Source of the DNA: Cyanophora paradoxa
Taxonomy: Eukaryota; Glaucocystophyceae; Cyanophorales; Cyanophoraceae
Assembly: GCA_004431415.1 (NCBI GenBank)
Contig: QPMI01000020.1
Location: 1-30,753, forward strand
Reading direction: 5' to 3'
Length of the DNA: 30,753 bases
Shown piece by piece: positions 1-11,230 of this stretch; position 1 is the first letter of the stretch; the number at the start of each line of letters is the position of its first letter. Below the pieces are notes generated by a model. The model searched no databases. It was not told the DNA's origin and saw only the letters and a program-made list of their open reading frames with translations. A program made the translations under genes and the position numbers.

Positions 1-605
1 ACGTCGACGGTCGGGACTCCCGGAGTCCCGGCCGCGGTACCGCCGTACCGGTCAGGACTCCGGATCGATATCGACATCCGGATTTCGGATCCCGGCCCGG
101 CGGAGTCCCGGAGTCCCGGATCCGGATCCCGGAGTCCGAGACTCGGGAGTCGGGACTCGGCCCCGGTCACTCGGGAGTATCTTACTAGAAGTTACTGCTA
201 GTAACTTAGTAGTGAGTTACTAAAAACAAGTTACTAAGGTAACTAAGTTAGTATCATCATGCCATATGGCATCATCGATTCAGATCGAATATTAAAAAAT
301 ATTACTAAGTTAATATTAATAGGGGGTCGGGTTCGGCCGACCGTCGGGCCGGCGTCGGCCGCGGACCGCGCGCGAATTCGAACTTCGGCGGCTTACTAGT
401 TAAGCTTAAGCTTAATCATTGAATTACCGTAGTACTAGTATATAATATTAATTAAGCTTAGCTTCGGCCGAGCTAGTAGACTCAGTCGAGTCCGGGCCGA
501 TCGCGACCGGTACGTATACGTACGTACTATCATAGTATACTCGGCCGCCGGGCGTCCGACGGTCACGGGTCGCCGTCGACTCGCCGAGTGCCGCAGTGCG
601 TCCGA
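1..605. other. Palindrome-dense non-coding DNA
   Basis: No gene is visible. The sequence is a near-continuous chain of overlapping short self-complementary words (for example ACTCCCGGAGT, TACGTATACGTACGTA, CGATATCG), with blocks that switch abruptly between GC-rich and AT-rich (about 180-310 and 400-480 are AT-rich). No codon periodicity, long open frame or known element can be supported. It may be subtelomeric, centromeric or inter-element spacer, but nothing in the sequence decides this. Confidence 0.6.
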
Positions 606-610
606 CGCCC

Positions 611-1150
611 GGCGGCTAGGGTTGCCGTTTAACGGTTTAAGCTTAAGTTTAAGCCTCCCCCACTTAAACTAAAAGTGCGCTTAAACTTAAGCGTTTAAGC
701 GCTTAAACTTAAGTCCATACAAGAGCACCCAGTATGATGAGGAAACAGACACCGATTCAATCTCAAACGCGCCACAGACATGCTAGAATGCCTTCCTGAC
801 GGATTTTAATCACTAAACACACGATTTTCCAGAAGTTTCAGTCAGTGAAGCTTCTGAAGGGGGGTATACGTAATCCTTTCTGAGGGAGACCCAGCCTCGA
901 AACTGGCAGTGTTGGGACCATTATGAATGCAGAGAAGTTTTATAGCCGATGGCGATGACATACAGCATGTTTTCTGCACATCTGACATCGTTTTGAGGGG
1001 GTTTCCGGGGGTTCTGCCCCCGGGATTCGAACCGGGGGTGTCCCCGTTTAAGCTTAAGTTTAAGCAGGCCGCTTAAACTAAAACTTAAACTTAACTTAAA
1101 CGCTTAAGTTTAAGTGCACTTGAACTTAAGCGCGGCAACCCTACCGGCGG
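611..1150. mobile_element. 540-bp inverted-repeat element (MITE-like)
   Basis: The left end GGCGGCTAGGGTTGCCG (611-627) is matched in inverse orientation by CGGCAACCCTACCGGCGG (1133-1150), with one mismatch and small offsets. Inside each end lies an arm of roughly 90-100 nt packed with CTTAAG and TTTAAGC words. The centre (about 715-1040) has much lower GC than the rest of the window and no open frame of note. It ends with a GC-rich hairpin near 1000-1050. The size, terminal inverted repeats and lack of coding capacity fit a non-autonomous DNA transposon. I could not find a clear target-site duplication, so a foldback structure of other origin remains possible. Confidence 0.5.
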
Positions 1151-1800
1151 CCGTGACGGTCGAGCCTCGGAGACGGTCGATCACGAGTTGGCCCGGTGGC
1201 GTCGACGTCAACTACCGTATAACGCTAGTACTTAATTAATGCGCCAGTAATCAATGCGTTTTTGGACCCGGACCCCTACATGGATATTAATGCGGTACCG
1301 AATTAATGCGGTTTGAAGCCTTTTGGCTGCTCTAAGGGGATACATACCGCAGTTTCTTAGCGTTTCGATATTAATGCGGTCCCAGCCGGGGTACGTTAAG
1401 CACCAAACTACGTACGCGTACGCGATACGTATACGTATACGTATACATGTACAGCTGCAGGAGATCTAGATCGATATCTAGCTGTATACGTACTGACTCA
1501 GTGATCATGCGGATCATCCGGGCCCGGGATTCATGCCATGATGATCAGTAGGTCCTAAATTGACTCCAGCTCCGATCCTCATTTATAATTATATGATACG
1601 CCGCCCAATAGGCTATACTATGATAGCTGCAGCTAAGCTCATGATCATGATCATCGACTGCTGATCACTGAGTCATGATCATGAGCTACTAGTACTGCTG
1701 CCCGGCGGCTATAGCTAGCGCTGGCGGTAACCATCGATATCAGATTAACTAAATATATTTTTCAATGCAATCGAAATTAAAGCCGGCGACCTCACACTGG
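1151..1800. other. AT-rich, palindromic spacer with a short dispersed repeat
   Basis: No gene is seen. The word ATTAATGCG recurs four times within about 140 nt (near 1235, 1287, 1304 and 1372), three of them followed by GT. Alternating TACGTA and GATCATGATC palindromes fill 1405-1690. The repeat could be a binding site or the relic of a small tandem array. Confidence 0.45.
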
Positions 1801-1965
1801 CTCACCGTGCACAGTGCTCACACCAAGCCCCAAAACCCGCGCCATGCACAGCGAGCCCACGTTTAACCCCAACCTCCTCGGGACCCTCGGCTCGCCGACT
1901 TGGCGAGTCGGTTGCCCCGGCCCGCCCCGCCGCCGGGCCGCGGCCGGGCCCGCCCGCGGCGCCCT

Positions 1966-3640
1966 TTACGAGCGCGCCCGCTTTGCCCCTGGCAGAGCGG
2001 CGTCCTCGCACGCGTAAACGCCCCCGCCCGCGGCCGCCCCGAGGCGCGCGGCAAAGGGGCAGGACGGCCAGAGGGCCGCCGGGGATCGCGCCGCCGGCGC
2101 CGGCGCCGGAGAAGCCTCCTCCGGACCCGCCCCGACGGGGCGGGCGGGAGCGGGCGCCCCCGCCCCCGCGCGCGCGCCGCCCGCCCCGCAGAGCGCTGCA
2201 AAGGGGCAGGGCGGCCAGAAGGCCGCCGCGGGCCGCGCCGGCGCCGGCGTCGTCGACGGCACCCGGACGGGGTCGCGCCGCTCCCCGCCGCGGGGCTCGG
2301 GGTGCGCGGGGCGGGGGCGGGCGCCGCCGCCGGCGCGCCGCACGATCCGAAGCGCGCCGCAAACGGGCAGCGCGGCCAGAGGATCGCCGGCTCGGCCGAG
2401 CCGCCGCCGCAGCCGTCGTCCTCGTCCTCCAGGATGCCGACCACCCGCGCCACGAACTTGAGGGCGGCCGCCGCCGCCTCCGCGCGCTCCCACCAGCGGT
2501 CCTGGGGTCCAGGCGCCCGCGGCGCACCCCGAGCACCGCCAGGCCGTCCAGCTCGCCCCGGGGGCGCTTCGACATCCGCTCGTCCCGCTCCGACAGGCGC
2601 ACCTGCCCGGGCCAGTCGCACTCGGCGAAGACGCCCGCCTTGAGCTGGCCCAGCAGCTTATCGAAGAAGCCGTCGCCTGCACGACGGGCGGGGTCGGCCG
2701 CGGGGTCGCGCCGGGGGAGACGGGCGGGCGCGGCACGTACCGTATGAGACGAGGATCTGCGCGCGGGGCGGGCGCGTTCGTCGGCGGCGGCGGCGCGCCG
2801 CGGGGGGGGGGGGTTGGGCGCGCGGGGCGCACCTCGTCGTCGTCGTAGATGCACTTTGTGGCGTGCAGCCAGGCCGTCTGCGTGTTGCCGTCTCCGGCGA
2901 TCGTGGCGTTGTTCCGCGCAAACGGATAGCCGTTGTTCGCCCAGCGGCCCGTAAAGATCGGGAGGGAGGCGTCGATGAGGCAGCTCGAGTTGATCTGGAA
3001 CACGAACCTGCGTAAACGGGCCCGCCCCCCGCCCGTGAGCGGCGCGCGCGGCGCCGGCGCCGGCGGCGAGGGAAAGCGCACGTCCACCGCCCGGTCTTCT
3101 GGAGCTGGGCCCACTGGTGCGTCGGGCAGACGATCTTCCGCCTGCGCGCGCGCGTCGACGTCGTCCGGCGAAAGCGAGGGTCCAAGGGGCGGCGCGGCGC
3201 ACCCGTCGTACGGGCAGATGCGCTTCCGGAGCTTTGGGTGAAAGACGAGGGCGCGGTACGCCGGGCCGAGGAGGGCGGCCCGCGCCCGCGCGGCCGGCGA
3301 AGCAACCGCGAACAGGCCCAGGGCGCCCGGGACCGCCCTGGAGGGCCCGACTCGTAGCTACGCAACAATCAGCCGCGCGGGAGGTGCCGGCCGCTCGCCG
3401 CGCGGCCCGCACCGAGGCTCGTTCGAGGTGGTCCGTGCACAGCGGCGTCCGGCACCCCGTGGACGCCCAGCATCCCCGCGCGGCGCAGCTACGGTACTGG
3501 ATCGGCAGCTGTGATGCCTCCAGTAACAGGCGGGCCGAAAGCTCGCCGAGCTTGTTCGTCGGGTCGCTCTCGCGGATGATCCGGGCGCGCACCGCGGCCT
3601 CGGCGCTAGAATGGCGGCCCGTCTGGGTGGGTCGCTGCAT
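1966..3640 (-). CDS. SET-domain protein (lysine) methyltransferase, multi-exon
   Basis: Several exons join in phase into a SET-like C-terminal half. Exon 3082-3141 (with CPTHQWAQLQKTG) joins exon 2833-3007, then a 16-nt micro-exon 2741-2756 (ILVSY), then an exon starting at 2676 (GDGFFDKLL). Introns 3008-3081, 2757-2832 and 2677-2740 are all GT-AG. Conserved features are a GLFA motif upstream, CLIDAS followed by GRWANNG and RNNA (the cofactor and substrate core), and a terminal E-ILVSYGDGFF, matching the acidic-hydrophobic-YG ending of SET domains. SET enzymes transfer methyl from S-adenosylmethionine to lysine, often on histones. The start at 3640 gives a 76-codon first exon with a Cys-rich stretch, but its phase into the next exon is unresolved. 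Toward the C-terminus a WPxCPFAA motif recurs three times about every 150 nt. The last in-frame stop is at 1966. The exact substrate cannot be inferred. Confidence 0.65.
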
Positions 3641-4707
3641 GGGGGCGCCCGCCGGCGCCCCGCGGCGTTGGGACGCGCAGGCCGTTTACGCGTACCCCCC
3701 TTCGACCAGGCCGCAGCTCGCAGGGCGGATGGAAGGGAACGGCCACAGCCGGCGCTGGGATTGGATCTCGGCGATCCGCGTGCCCTCGGTGGAGCAGACG
3801 TCGCCCGGCTTGCCCCGGAGCACTACGCGCTCGCTTCGATGAGCTCTACGCATTCGAACCCACGAAGCTGAAGGTGAGCGACGCCGCGCGCCTCCGTGAT
3901 GGCCGCGCGCGAACGCCGACCGCACTTCGCGCCATGACCGCAGGGAACCGTGGAGCAGCTCAAGCCGGCCCAGATCATTGCCTTGTCGAGTATGATCAGG
4001 GCGCAACTTGGAGCGCGTGCGTCGGCCCGTCCGGGCCCCGCGCGCCGGTTGCTGACGGTGCTATCAGAATGCGCAGCGCTCGCCGACCCCGCGTAAACAG
4101 CCTCTTCAGTCGCTGCCCGAAAGGATCGCACGTCGTCGCCTCGTGCGGCGCTGTGGATTGCGCCGATCCCCGGAACGTTCTCTGCCCGGGGTGCGAGTCG
4201 ACCATGTCCGAGCATGCGCCGTTTACCAGCAATGCCGCTCGCGAAGAGCTACCATGCGACCGCCGTTCCATTAAAGTTCCGAATTGGAGTTCTTTGATCC
4301 CCCCACACGGTGGGAGACGCGACGGCGGTCCCGAGCTCGCGGACATTGCCTCGGTCGTCAAGCCAAGGCCGGCGAAGCCCCCCGGCGGCGGACCCGGTGG
4401 CGAAGCGTCGGCGCGGCCGCGACGCGCCGTAAATGCGCGCCCGTTCCCGCCAGCCCGGCGGCCCATCGGCTCCCACTCCCAAGCCATCAACCCTGGCGGC
4501 GGCGGCGCGACCGGAGATGGCAAGCGGCAGGAGACCCCGGCACCGCGGCGGCCGCCGGCGCCGCGCGCGCGGCGGCTCCGGCATCGGCTCCAAGTACGCG
4601 CCGGGTTCTGGCAAACCGCAGCCGTCTCATTCGAACCGCCGCGCAGGCCGGAGCCGGGAAGTACACTTCAAGGACACGAAGGCGGTCAGCGGTGCTTGAT
4701 AAGATGA
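3611..4707 (+). CDS. Unidentified gene, possible Cys-rich C-terminal half
   Basis: I do not recognise the product. One spliced junction is convincing: an exon ending FDELYAFEPTKLK at 3873, a 70-nt GT-AG intron (3874-3943), and an exon continuing in phase with a helical stretch (GTVEQLKPAQIIALSSM) to a TAA at 4094-4096. Another frame stays open through 4707 and encodes a Cys-rich segment (CPKGSHVVASC, then VLCPGC) around 4110-4205 followed by a basic, Pro/Gly-rich tail. Either a frameshift near 4093 links them or these are two genes. The TAA lies inside a GTAAAC hexamer. A separate 88-residue very basic frame (4433-4699, Arg/Gly/Ser-rich) overlaps and is an alternative call. The 5' end overlaps the start of the divergent SET gene, so the true start is uncertain. 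Confidence 0.3.
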
Positions 4708-4757
4708 CGAGCCGTAGTTGAGGGCGACGATCTGTCCGCCTCCGGCCACGCTCGCGA

Positions 4758-5045
4758 ATGCATACAACGGCTCGGCTACGACATCTCCAAGTGGTGCCTC
4801 ATTTCCTTTTCCCCTCTTCCACGCGCGAGCGAGAGCACCCGGCGCGCAGCGATCCGCACCCGTCAGTTCTCAAGGACGAAGACGAAGACGAGAGCGAGGA
4901 AATGAGGAGAGAGAAGGACGAGAAGAAGGAGGAGGACGACGAGAAGCCCCCACCACAAGCGCCACGGCGACCACGCCCTCGCAATCGAAGGAGGAGTGAA
5001 GTCGGCGCCCGGACCAGCGTATGCACCTTTCTCCACGTTTGCTAA
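4758..5045 (+). CDS. Small acidic/charged protein, uncertain
   Basis: A 95-codon frame with a dense acidic and lysine-rich block (KDEDEDESEEMRREKDEKK, about residues 42-60) followed by a Pro/Arg-rich stretch. The charge pattern resembles disordered tails of chromatin or nucleolar proteins, but low-complexity composition alone can generate this. It could be one exon of a larger gene extending to the right. No promoter or family match is visible. Confidence 0.25.
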   Translation: MHTTARLRHLQVVPHFLFPSSTREREHPARSDPHPSVLKDEDEDESEEMRREKDEKKEEDDEKPPPQAPRRPRPRNRRRSEVGARTSVCTFLHVC

Positions 5046-6960
5046 CCGGGCGCGCAGGCTGCGAAACGAAAGGCGGGCGGCGACGGCGACAGCGGCCGTC
5101 GACGTCGCGAGGGCGGGACATGGCGGTGCTTCCGGCTCGAAGCCGGCGCGGGGTGCGAACCCGCCCGCCCCGGTTCTCGCCGCATTCTCACGTGAGAGCC
5201 GATCCAGAGGCCGCGGCGGCAAAGCACAGGCATCTTCGGGATCGCAAGGGCGCCAGGAATCGCTGGAGGACATCGGGATCAAGCTCAACGCTCCGACATC
5301 GTGGACGAACCACGTTGTGCGTCCTGTTCATTATCGATCCTCAACTTGCGTTTACCAACAGGCCTCGCCGAGCAGAAAGGAGTCGTTCGAGACGAAGACC
5401 TTCCTCAGGGGTTTTAAAAGCGCGGAACTGATCGAGAGAATCACGAACCACCTCCGACGGTCCACGCAAAGTTCCCCTCGATCGAAGGATCAGTGGGACG
5501 GTCGCAAAGGCCTCGTCTCCCTCTTCATCCTCATCGGCGACCACCTCGGCTGGCCCGCCATCCACCCGTGCGTCCCGTTGGAACCGCCGTGTTATCACTC
5601 TCATCATCGGTTTGACCCACCTTGCGTCATCAGTGGGCAGAATCTTACAAAAGGTTCCACAAGATTCAAGAGCAAGGGAAGCTCGGCGAGACCTTGTGCG
5701 CACCCCAGCGCAAGTCCCGTCAGCTTGTATTACCATCGTTCTCATACAGCTGGAGGCCTACCGGGTAGCCGAAGAGCTCGAAGAGATGAGGAGAACGACG
5801 ACGGCGGTGCAGGTAAACGTGGCCGTTTACCATTCTTTCCTTTCCCTCCCCACTCCGCGGCTCTTTACTCGCCCTTCGTCGATAACTAGGTGGTGAGGAG
5901 GAGGAGGCGGAGAGGCGGCGGCGGAACCGGCGGAGGAGGCGGAGGAGGAGGAGGAGGTCAAGAAGAAGGGCAAGGGCGGGAAAACCGACCGGCCGTGCGA
6001 AGCCGCCCCGCGTCGCCGCGCCCCACTCGCGCTCGAATCAACCTTGCCCAGGAGTATGCCGCCCCCGCCCCCGCCAACCCGCACGCAAGCCCCGCCGCCG
6101 CTCCGAGCGCCAGGTCCGTCTCCATTGATCCCTCCCCGGCATCTCCTACCCCTCCAACGCTGGCCGCAGCGGCGCCGGCAGTTCAAAAAAGAGCCGCGGG
6201 CGACGAGGGGGAAAGCCGCCCGAAAGCGATCCCGCGGAAGGTACAAGGGCGAGCGCGGAGGCGGCGAGATCGAACGCGACGCCCCGTCCACGTCCGCCCC
6301 GCGCCCGACCCGCGCTCGTTCGACTTTCCGATCCCGCCCGCATCGCGCAGGCCGGCGGCGAGCGCGCGTCGGGGCCGGCGTCTGCGGCCAGCAAGGCTCG
6401 CGGCGGCATCGCCCGTGGCGCGCCTGCGGCAGCGACTCCAGTGCGTCGCCCGCGTGCACGCCCCCGCCCCGTTCCGCCCGGCCCGCCCCGCCCGCCCCCC
6501 GGCCTCCGCCCGCCCCGCCCGGCCGGCCCACCCAGGCCCGCCCTGCCTCCCCGCCCGCCCGCCCTCACGAGCCGGGCGCACGCACAGGGCCCAAGACGCG
6601 GCTGCGACCCCCAGCCCAAAGAGGGTGCGCCCTTCCCCACCACCCCGCCGCCACAGTTTACAACAGGACCGACGCAGATGCCGGCGATCGCGGGGGGCCC
6701 CGGGTCCGTCCGGCACCATGGTGCACTCGCTTGGCGTGCATTTTGGCGTAGACGACAGCCGCGTGCTTACGCCAGCACGCGCAGGTCCTCGTGGACCAGA
6801 AGAGAAAAATATGCTCGAGCGGTTCAGGAAGAGAAGAGACAGCTGCGCGCGGAGGCCCGCGCCGGAAGCAAAGGACCGACGGCTCGGCCAGCAAGCTCGG
6901 CGTCAATGCAGCCGCGCCGTCCGAGCTAGAGTCGGTGGAGAACGCCCCGACGACGCGTAG
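5046..6960 (+). other. Probable multi-exon gene with charged, low-complexity exons (unresolved)
   Basis: Coding-like segments appear on the + strand but cannot be assembled into one frame. An exon ending LEAYRVAEELEEMRR... at 5812 abuts a good 77-nt intron (5813-5889, GTAAAC donor, ATAACTAG acceptor). Downstream is a run of Glu then Lys codons near 5930-5980 and a long basic Pro/Arg-rich stretch to about 6440. Possible GT-AG introns lie near 6450-6590 and 6630-6655. On the opposite strand a 134-codon frame (5341-5745) is also protein-like. The segment 5250-5880 has clearly lower GC than its surroundings. No domain was recognised. Confidence 0.25.
5813..5889 (+). other. Candidate spliceosomal intron containing two hexamers
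   Basis: The donor is GTAAAC, directly after a CAG, and the acceptor is CTAG preceded by ATAAC, a plausible branch-point context. The intron carries GTAAAC at 5813-5818 and the inverted GTTTAC at 5825-5830. Its pyrimidine-rich middle supports an intron, but the downstream exon frame is not settled. Confidence 0.4.
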
Positions 6961-8884
6961 GCGGCGCCGCGCTTGCACGCCCTCTAGGCTTCGATTTAGG
7001 ATCTGAGAATTCAGCCCGTGCCGCCCGCTCGGAAACCCGTCGAAAGCCGCCGCCGCTTGCCGCGGCGCGATCCATTGCATGATCACCACCGCTCGCTAGA
7101 TGGAGGGGATGATGGACTGCCGGCCGTCCTCTAGATCCCACGGCGCCTGTCTCGCCCGGGGCGCGCGCCGCGACGGCCGCCTTCATACCGATCGCGCCCG
7201 AGGCGGGCTGCGCGGAGCGTGGTCGTTGCGGGGCAGGCGGGCGGAGAGACTCGCGCGGACCTTGATCGCGGCGGGCACGGATGAACGGCCGCGCCGGAGG
7301 GCCGCGACGCGGGCGGGCTGCGTCTTCCCGGGCCTCTACGCATCCGGAATAGGCTCTAGCTCGCGTGCGCGCCGCGCAAGCCTGCGGAGACGAGTTGGTG
7401 GGGCGGGCGTGTGAGGAACGGGCGGGGCCGCGCACCGTCTGCAAAGGCGCGGCGGGGTGGACCGGCGGTCGACGAGGGGATGCGCAGGGGTTCTAGGATG
7501 CCCTGGAGCGCAACGGGATCGTCAGGGCGACCGCCGCGGGCTCGCGCAGCCGAGGGAGACGCGAACCAAAGGTGGACCCGCGGGCCGCCGCGCGTCTCCG
7601 CACTCCTGATCGTCCGAGGAAAGAATCTTTCTCGCTCCGAAGAGGCGCGGGGCCGAGGAGGGGCTAGCTACAGCGCCGCACGCACGCGAGCGGCCGCTGC
7701 CGCGCCGCGTCGGGGCGAGCGGCCGGGGCGATCAGCACCCGTGGAGGCACGAAAGAAGCCGCAGGAAGCGTGCAGGGACGGCCGGGCGGGCGACGGGCGC
7801 GATGCGAGAGGCGCGGGCGGGCTCGCCGGATTCGTCGGCTTCGTCGCCAGCTAGAGGATTGAGAGGCCTCCATGTCCTCGGAGCGCGGTCGGCGAGGTCG
7901 GAGCGGTCGCTGCGATCCGCCGGCTCGGATTGCGGCCCGAGGCGATGGAGGGACTCTACGCACCCTCAAACTCCTCTGACAATGCCTGAACGCTGCTAGC
8001 CGGCGAGCGTGCGACTTGAAAGGCCTCGTTTGCCGACGTTTGGCGCACGGGGGTACACGTATTCCATTTCTCACCGGCAGGACCGCCGCGGCGGCGCGCT
8101 ACCGATTCGGCCGTCGGCATGCTCTCGCACGCGATCCACCGCACGCTTCGCCGTAGCTAGCCGCTGCGATCGCAGGTTTGCGCCGCCACACCATCCCGTT
8201 CGATCGCTGCGGCATCGACCGTGCGATCCAGGTCGCTTGGATCGTGCGGACCTGCTCGGGACACCGGATTCCCCGCCGCCTCGCGCTTGTAATTGGCCCA
8301 CGTGCACGCAGCCTCGGCGGCGGTTCACGACGAGCCGACGGGGCGGACGCCAGGCGTACGATGGACATCGTCTAGACGGCGGACGCGGCACGGGTGCGAG
8401 GCGCGCCTCCCGTGGGCGCTCGCTCGACGCTTCCTGACTCGCGGCCCGCGCTCGCACCCGCCCGGCCGGCGCGTGCGCAGATCGCCCGCCGTCGCGCCGG
8501 ACAGCAAAGGCGCCCGCCGCGCCGCGAACCGCCCGCGCTCCTCGTCCCAGGCGCTGCAAGGAGCCCTCGCCCGGGCCGCCCGCCGCGCCTCTGCCCGTGA
8601 AGTGCGAACGCTTACTCTTTCGCATTCGCGCGACCTGAAAGGGGCCGGTTTCTGCACGCGCAGGTCTGCGCCGCGGCCGCTTCCGCGCTTCGGCGGCGGG
8701 CCGGCGGGGAGAGCACGACAACGACGGGCGGATCGCACGGCGGGGCGCGTCGATGGGCACCGGCGCCGGGGCGCGGGTGGGCGGGCGCGGGCGTCCGTCG
8801 GCCTCCATCTGCCCCACCAGCGCCGTCGTCGTCGGCGCGGCGCGGACCGGTTCGAGCCTCTTCTTATGCGTCGCGCCCGTCCTC
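6961..8884. other. No confidently supported gene
   Basis: High-GC sequence with open frames on both strands but no conserved motif. The segment 7990-8380 has somewhat lower GC and protein-like readings on both strands: 89 codons minus at 8099-8368 and 65 codons plus at 8178-8375. Neither has intron or promoter support. This stretch also lacks the GTTTAC/GTAAAC hexamer, which is absent from 6662 to 10965. Confidence 0.4.
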
Positions 8885-9849
8885 CTCACGCCCTCGCTCA
8901 GTTCTTGGGCGGCGGCCGCGGCGGCGGCCGGTGGCGCTCCCGCGCCTCCCGGCGGTGCGCCGCGGCGGGCCTCGGGGCGGCCGCGCCGAGCCGCTGCATG
9001 ACTCCTCGGCAGACGTCGTCACGTCGATCGCCCCGTTCGTCGCGCGGTACTCGACGGGCACCGCCGCGCGCGGTAGGTGTAATCGTCCGGCCGCCTCGTT
9101 CGAGGGCGTCCAGAGCGTGCCGAACCTGCGCAGAACGACGAGCGGTTCTCCTGCTGGCCGAGGCGAGCCCACCGTCGCGTGAGCCTCGCAAGACCGTCGT
9201 GGTAAGAGGTCGCCCGCCGAGTCACCATCGCCGCCACGACGCTCCGCGCAGGCATGGGGCTCGGCGTGATCAGGCGTATGTGCCAGGGGCCGGCGGAGGC
9301 GCCATCTCCTCCGCTCGCGCGGCGCCGGCGGCCGGCGGCCGCGCGGGGCGACCCCGCTTCGGAGCTCGTCCAACCCTCGCCCTCGTCTTCCGCGGCGGTC
9401 CCGGACGCCACGTCCCGCCGCCGCGGCGCGCTCGCGGCGCGGGGCCTTGGCGTCGGATCCTCCTCTCCTCTTCTCCTCATCCTCTCGTCGTCGTCGTCGC
9501 TCCGACGCGCGCCTTGGCGTGCGCGGCGAGCAACGATGGCGGAGATGCTCTGGGGTCCGAAGATGCGTCGGCACTCGGGACACCAGCGCCCTCGGCGCGG
9601 GCGAGCTCGCGCTCGACGCGCAGGCCCTCCTTCAGCTCCTCGAGCTCCGCCGTCTCGCTCTCCGAGCTCCGCCCTCCTCCCGTCGTCCGAGGCGGCGGCG
9701 GCGGCGGCGCCGGCGGCGGCGCCGGGCTCGCCTTCCCCTCCTCCCGTCCCGTCCGACGAAGACCGCCCTCCGGCCCTCGAGCGCGGCAACCGTCGGCTTC
9801 TCGAGTTCGCCGGCGGCGCGCTCGAGCCAGGCCAGCGCCACGCACGCCT
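8885..9849 (-). CDS. 3' exons of the recombinase unit, or a separate unknown gene
   Basis: Coding-like segments in changing frames follow the recombinase on the minus strand: ACVALAWLERAAGELEK at about 9845-9780, a Glu-rich helical stretch with ETAELEELKEGLRVEREL at about 9665-9595, an acidic stretch with DDDDERMRR, then a segment near 9300-9130, and RRFGTLWTPSNEAAGR with VEYRATNGAID near 9140-9020. The final readable part is Ala-rich with THKKRLEP near 8890-8850. The order and frames imply either several short introns or multiple indels. I recognise no domain. It could carry the recombinase C-terminus. Confidence 0.3.
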
Positions 9850-11230
9850 CTTGCCGGTGAGCGGCGGGGCCGGGGTGCGGGGCGGGGCGGCGCACCTCGC
9901 GCTGCGTCTTATTGCAATCGTGTGCATCGTCGCCGTCCGCGGGGTGTGCTGGAGGAGGCGCGCCGTCCTCGATGATGCTGTGCAGACGTCGCCTCGATCC
10001 GCCCTGGGCCGCCTGATCGCGCACCAGGTCGTCACGACGGCGCGCATCGTCCGCGGCGGCACGGCGACGCCGTCCAGCGGCTCATGGCCTGCGCCGGGTG
10101 AGCCCGCCCCGCGCCGGCGGCGCGCCTCGCCTCACTGTTTCGCGAACAGGGTCCAGGACCCGCGGCGAAACGCATCGCCGCCGGAGGTGAAGAAGATGTA
10201 CCCCTGGTCCTTGGCGCCCTCGCTCAACAGGTGACGCCGGAAGCTCTCACGTACTCTGTTAGCGGCTCTGACGCGCCGCGCGGCAGCGGTCGACGGAGCG
10301 CGCGCGGGCGGGCGGGGCGCGCACCTGGAGCTGCTGGGCGACCGGACGATCACGGCGCCGTGCCGCTTCTGCGGATGGGGGCGTCGGCGGCGCGCGTCCG
10401 GCGCGGCGCGGCGGGAGGCCCCGCACCGCCGTCTTGTGGGTGAGCGCGCCCTCCTCGGAGCCGTCTGGATCCGCATGCTCAGGATCGACATGTTCCACCG
10501 ACCGTTGTCCTTGCGCAGCGTCTCGCCGATCTTCAGGTGCTGAGGAGGCCCGGCCGCGCCGGCTGATCGAAAGGAACCAAGCAAGAGAGATTCCTCAGGT
10601 ACTTCGCCTTTTGCCGCGGCCGCTCCTCGGAGCGAAACGCGGCGTAGGCTCGACGCGCCGCGAACGACGTCCTCGAAGCGGACCCACGTTTTCTCGTTCT
10701 CCACTTCCGTTCCGCCTTGGACTCGGCGACGAGCTGGTTCTGAGGGTGCGCGCGGCGCGTCGGCGCGCCCCCGGGGGCGGCGGCGCGGGGCGGGAGGAAG
10801 CTCACCGCAGGTTGCGCAGGGCCTGACCGTGCGGGCCCTCGCTCCCCGCCGGCGCGCCGCCCGTCCCGCGACAAAGGCGGCGAGGTTGATGAGGGTGGAG
10901 GCGTAGCTCACGAGCGTCCGGGCAGCGTGCCCCGCTCCTCGCGCAGGAACCTGCCGCGGCGTTTGGTAAACGCCCCCGCACCCCCCTCCACCGCGCCCGC
11001 CGCCCGCCTCACTTGAAGAAACGAAGCACGATTTCGACCGCGTCGACCCGGCTCATCAGATCGAGGTGAGCTCGCCCTCCAGCCCTCGCGCATGCGGACG
11101 TAGCCCAGCAGCCGCTGAATGATGCCAGTCGTTCGCCAGGCTCGAGTTTCGACGGCGTGCCCTTGCGCGAGGCGTTCAACGGTGCCTGTCTCCACTCCCG
11201 ATAGGCCGCGAGCTGCAGTTTCAGGCCCGA
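9850..11230 (-). CDS. Tyrosine recombinase / integrase-like protein, frame-broken
   Basis: Tyrosine recombinases cut and rejoin DNA through a phosphotyrosine. N-terminal pieces resemble a core-binding domain: LAAYREWRQAPLNASRKG, then VDAVEIVLRFFK, then LVSYASTLINLAAFVAG. The next segments read AYAAFRSEERPRQKAKYL, LVPFDQPARPGLL, then LKIGETLRKDNGRWNMSI. The Arg in PARPGLL could be the first catalytic Arg. ALTHKTA, spliced to KRHGAVIVRS, matches the catalytic Lys hairpin. YIFFTSGGDAF resembles the lF-x-GG segment. Supported introns are 10256-10324 (a CTAAC branch site just before the AG) and possibly 10089-10159. At least four frame jumps are unexplained. I could not locate the HxxR motif or the Tyr nucleophile with certainty. 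The first exon begins after an acceptor at 11231, so the real start lies upstream, perhaps fused to the Ulp1 unit. Confidence 0.45.

Noticed and set aside
1017-1045. A possible tRNA on the minus strand, from a GGTTCGAATCC box
   Set aside because: The surrounding stem pairs as a 7-bp hairpin with the wrong loop register, and there is no A box, anticodon arm or acceptor stem upstream.
1802-3640. A single 612-codon minus-strand protein
   Set aside because: Its frame reads through introns that interrupt the SET domain. Only the first 76 codons are kept as an exon.
8293-9975. A 560-codon plus-strand frame
   Set aside because: Arg/Pro/Ala-rich low-complexity text opposite the minus-strand exons, which are more protein-like and have intron signals.
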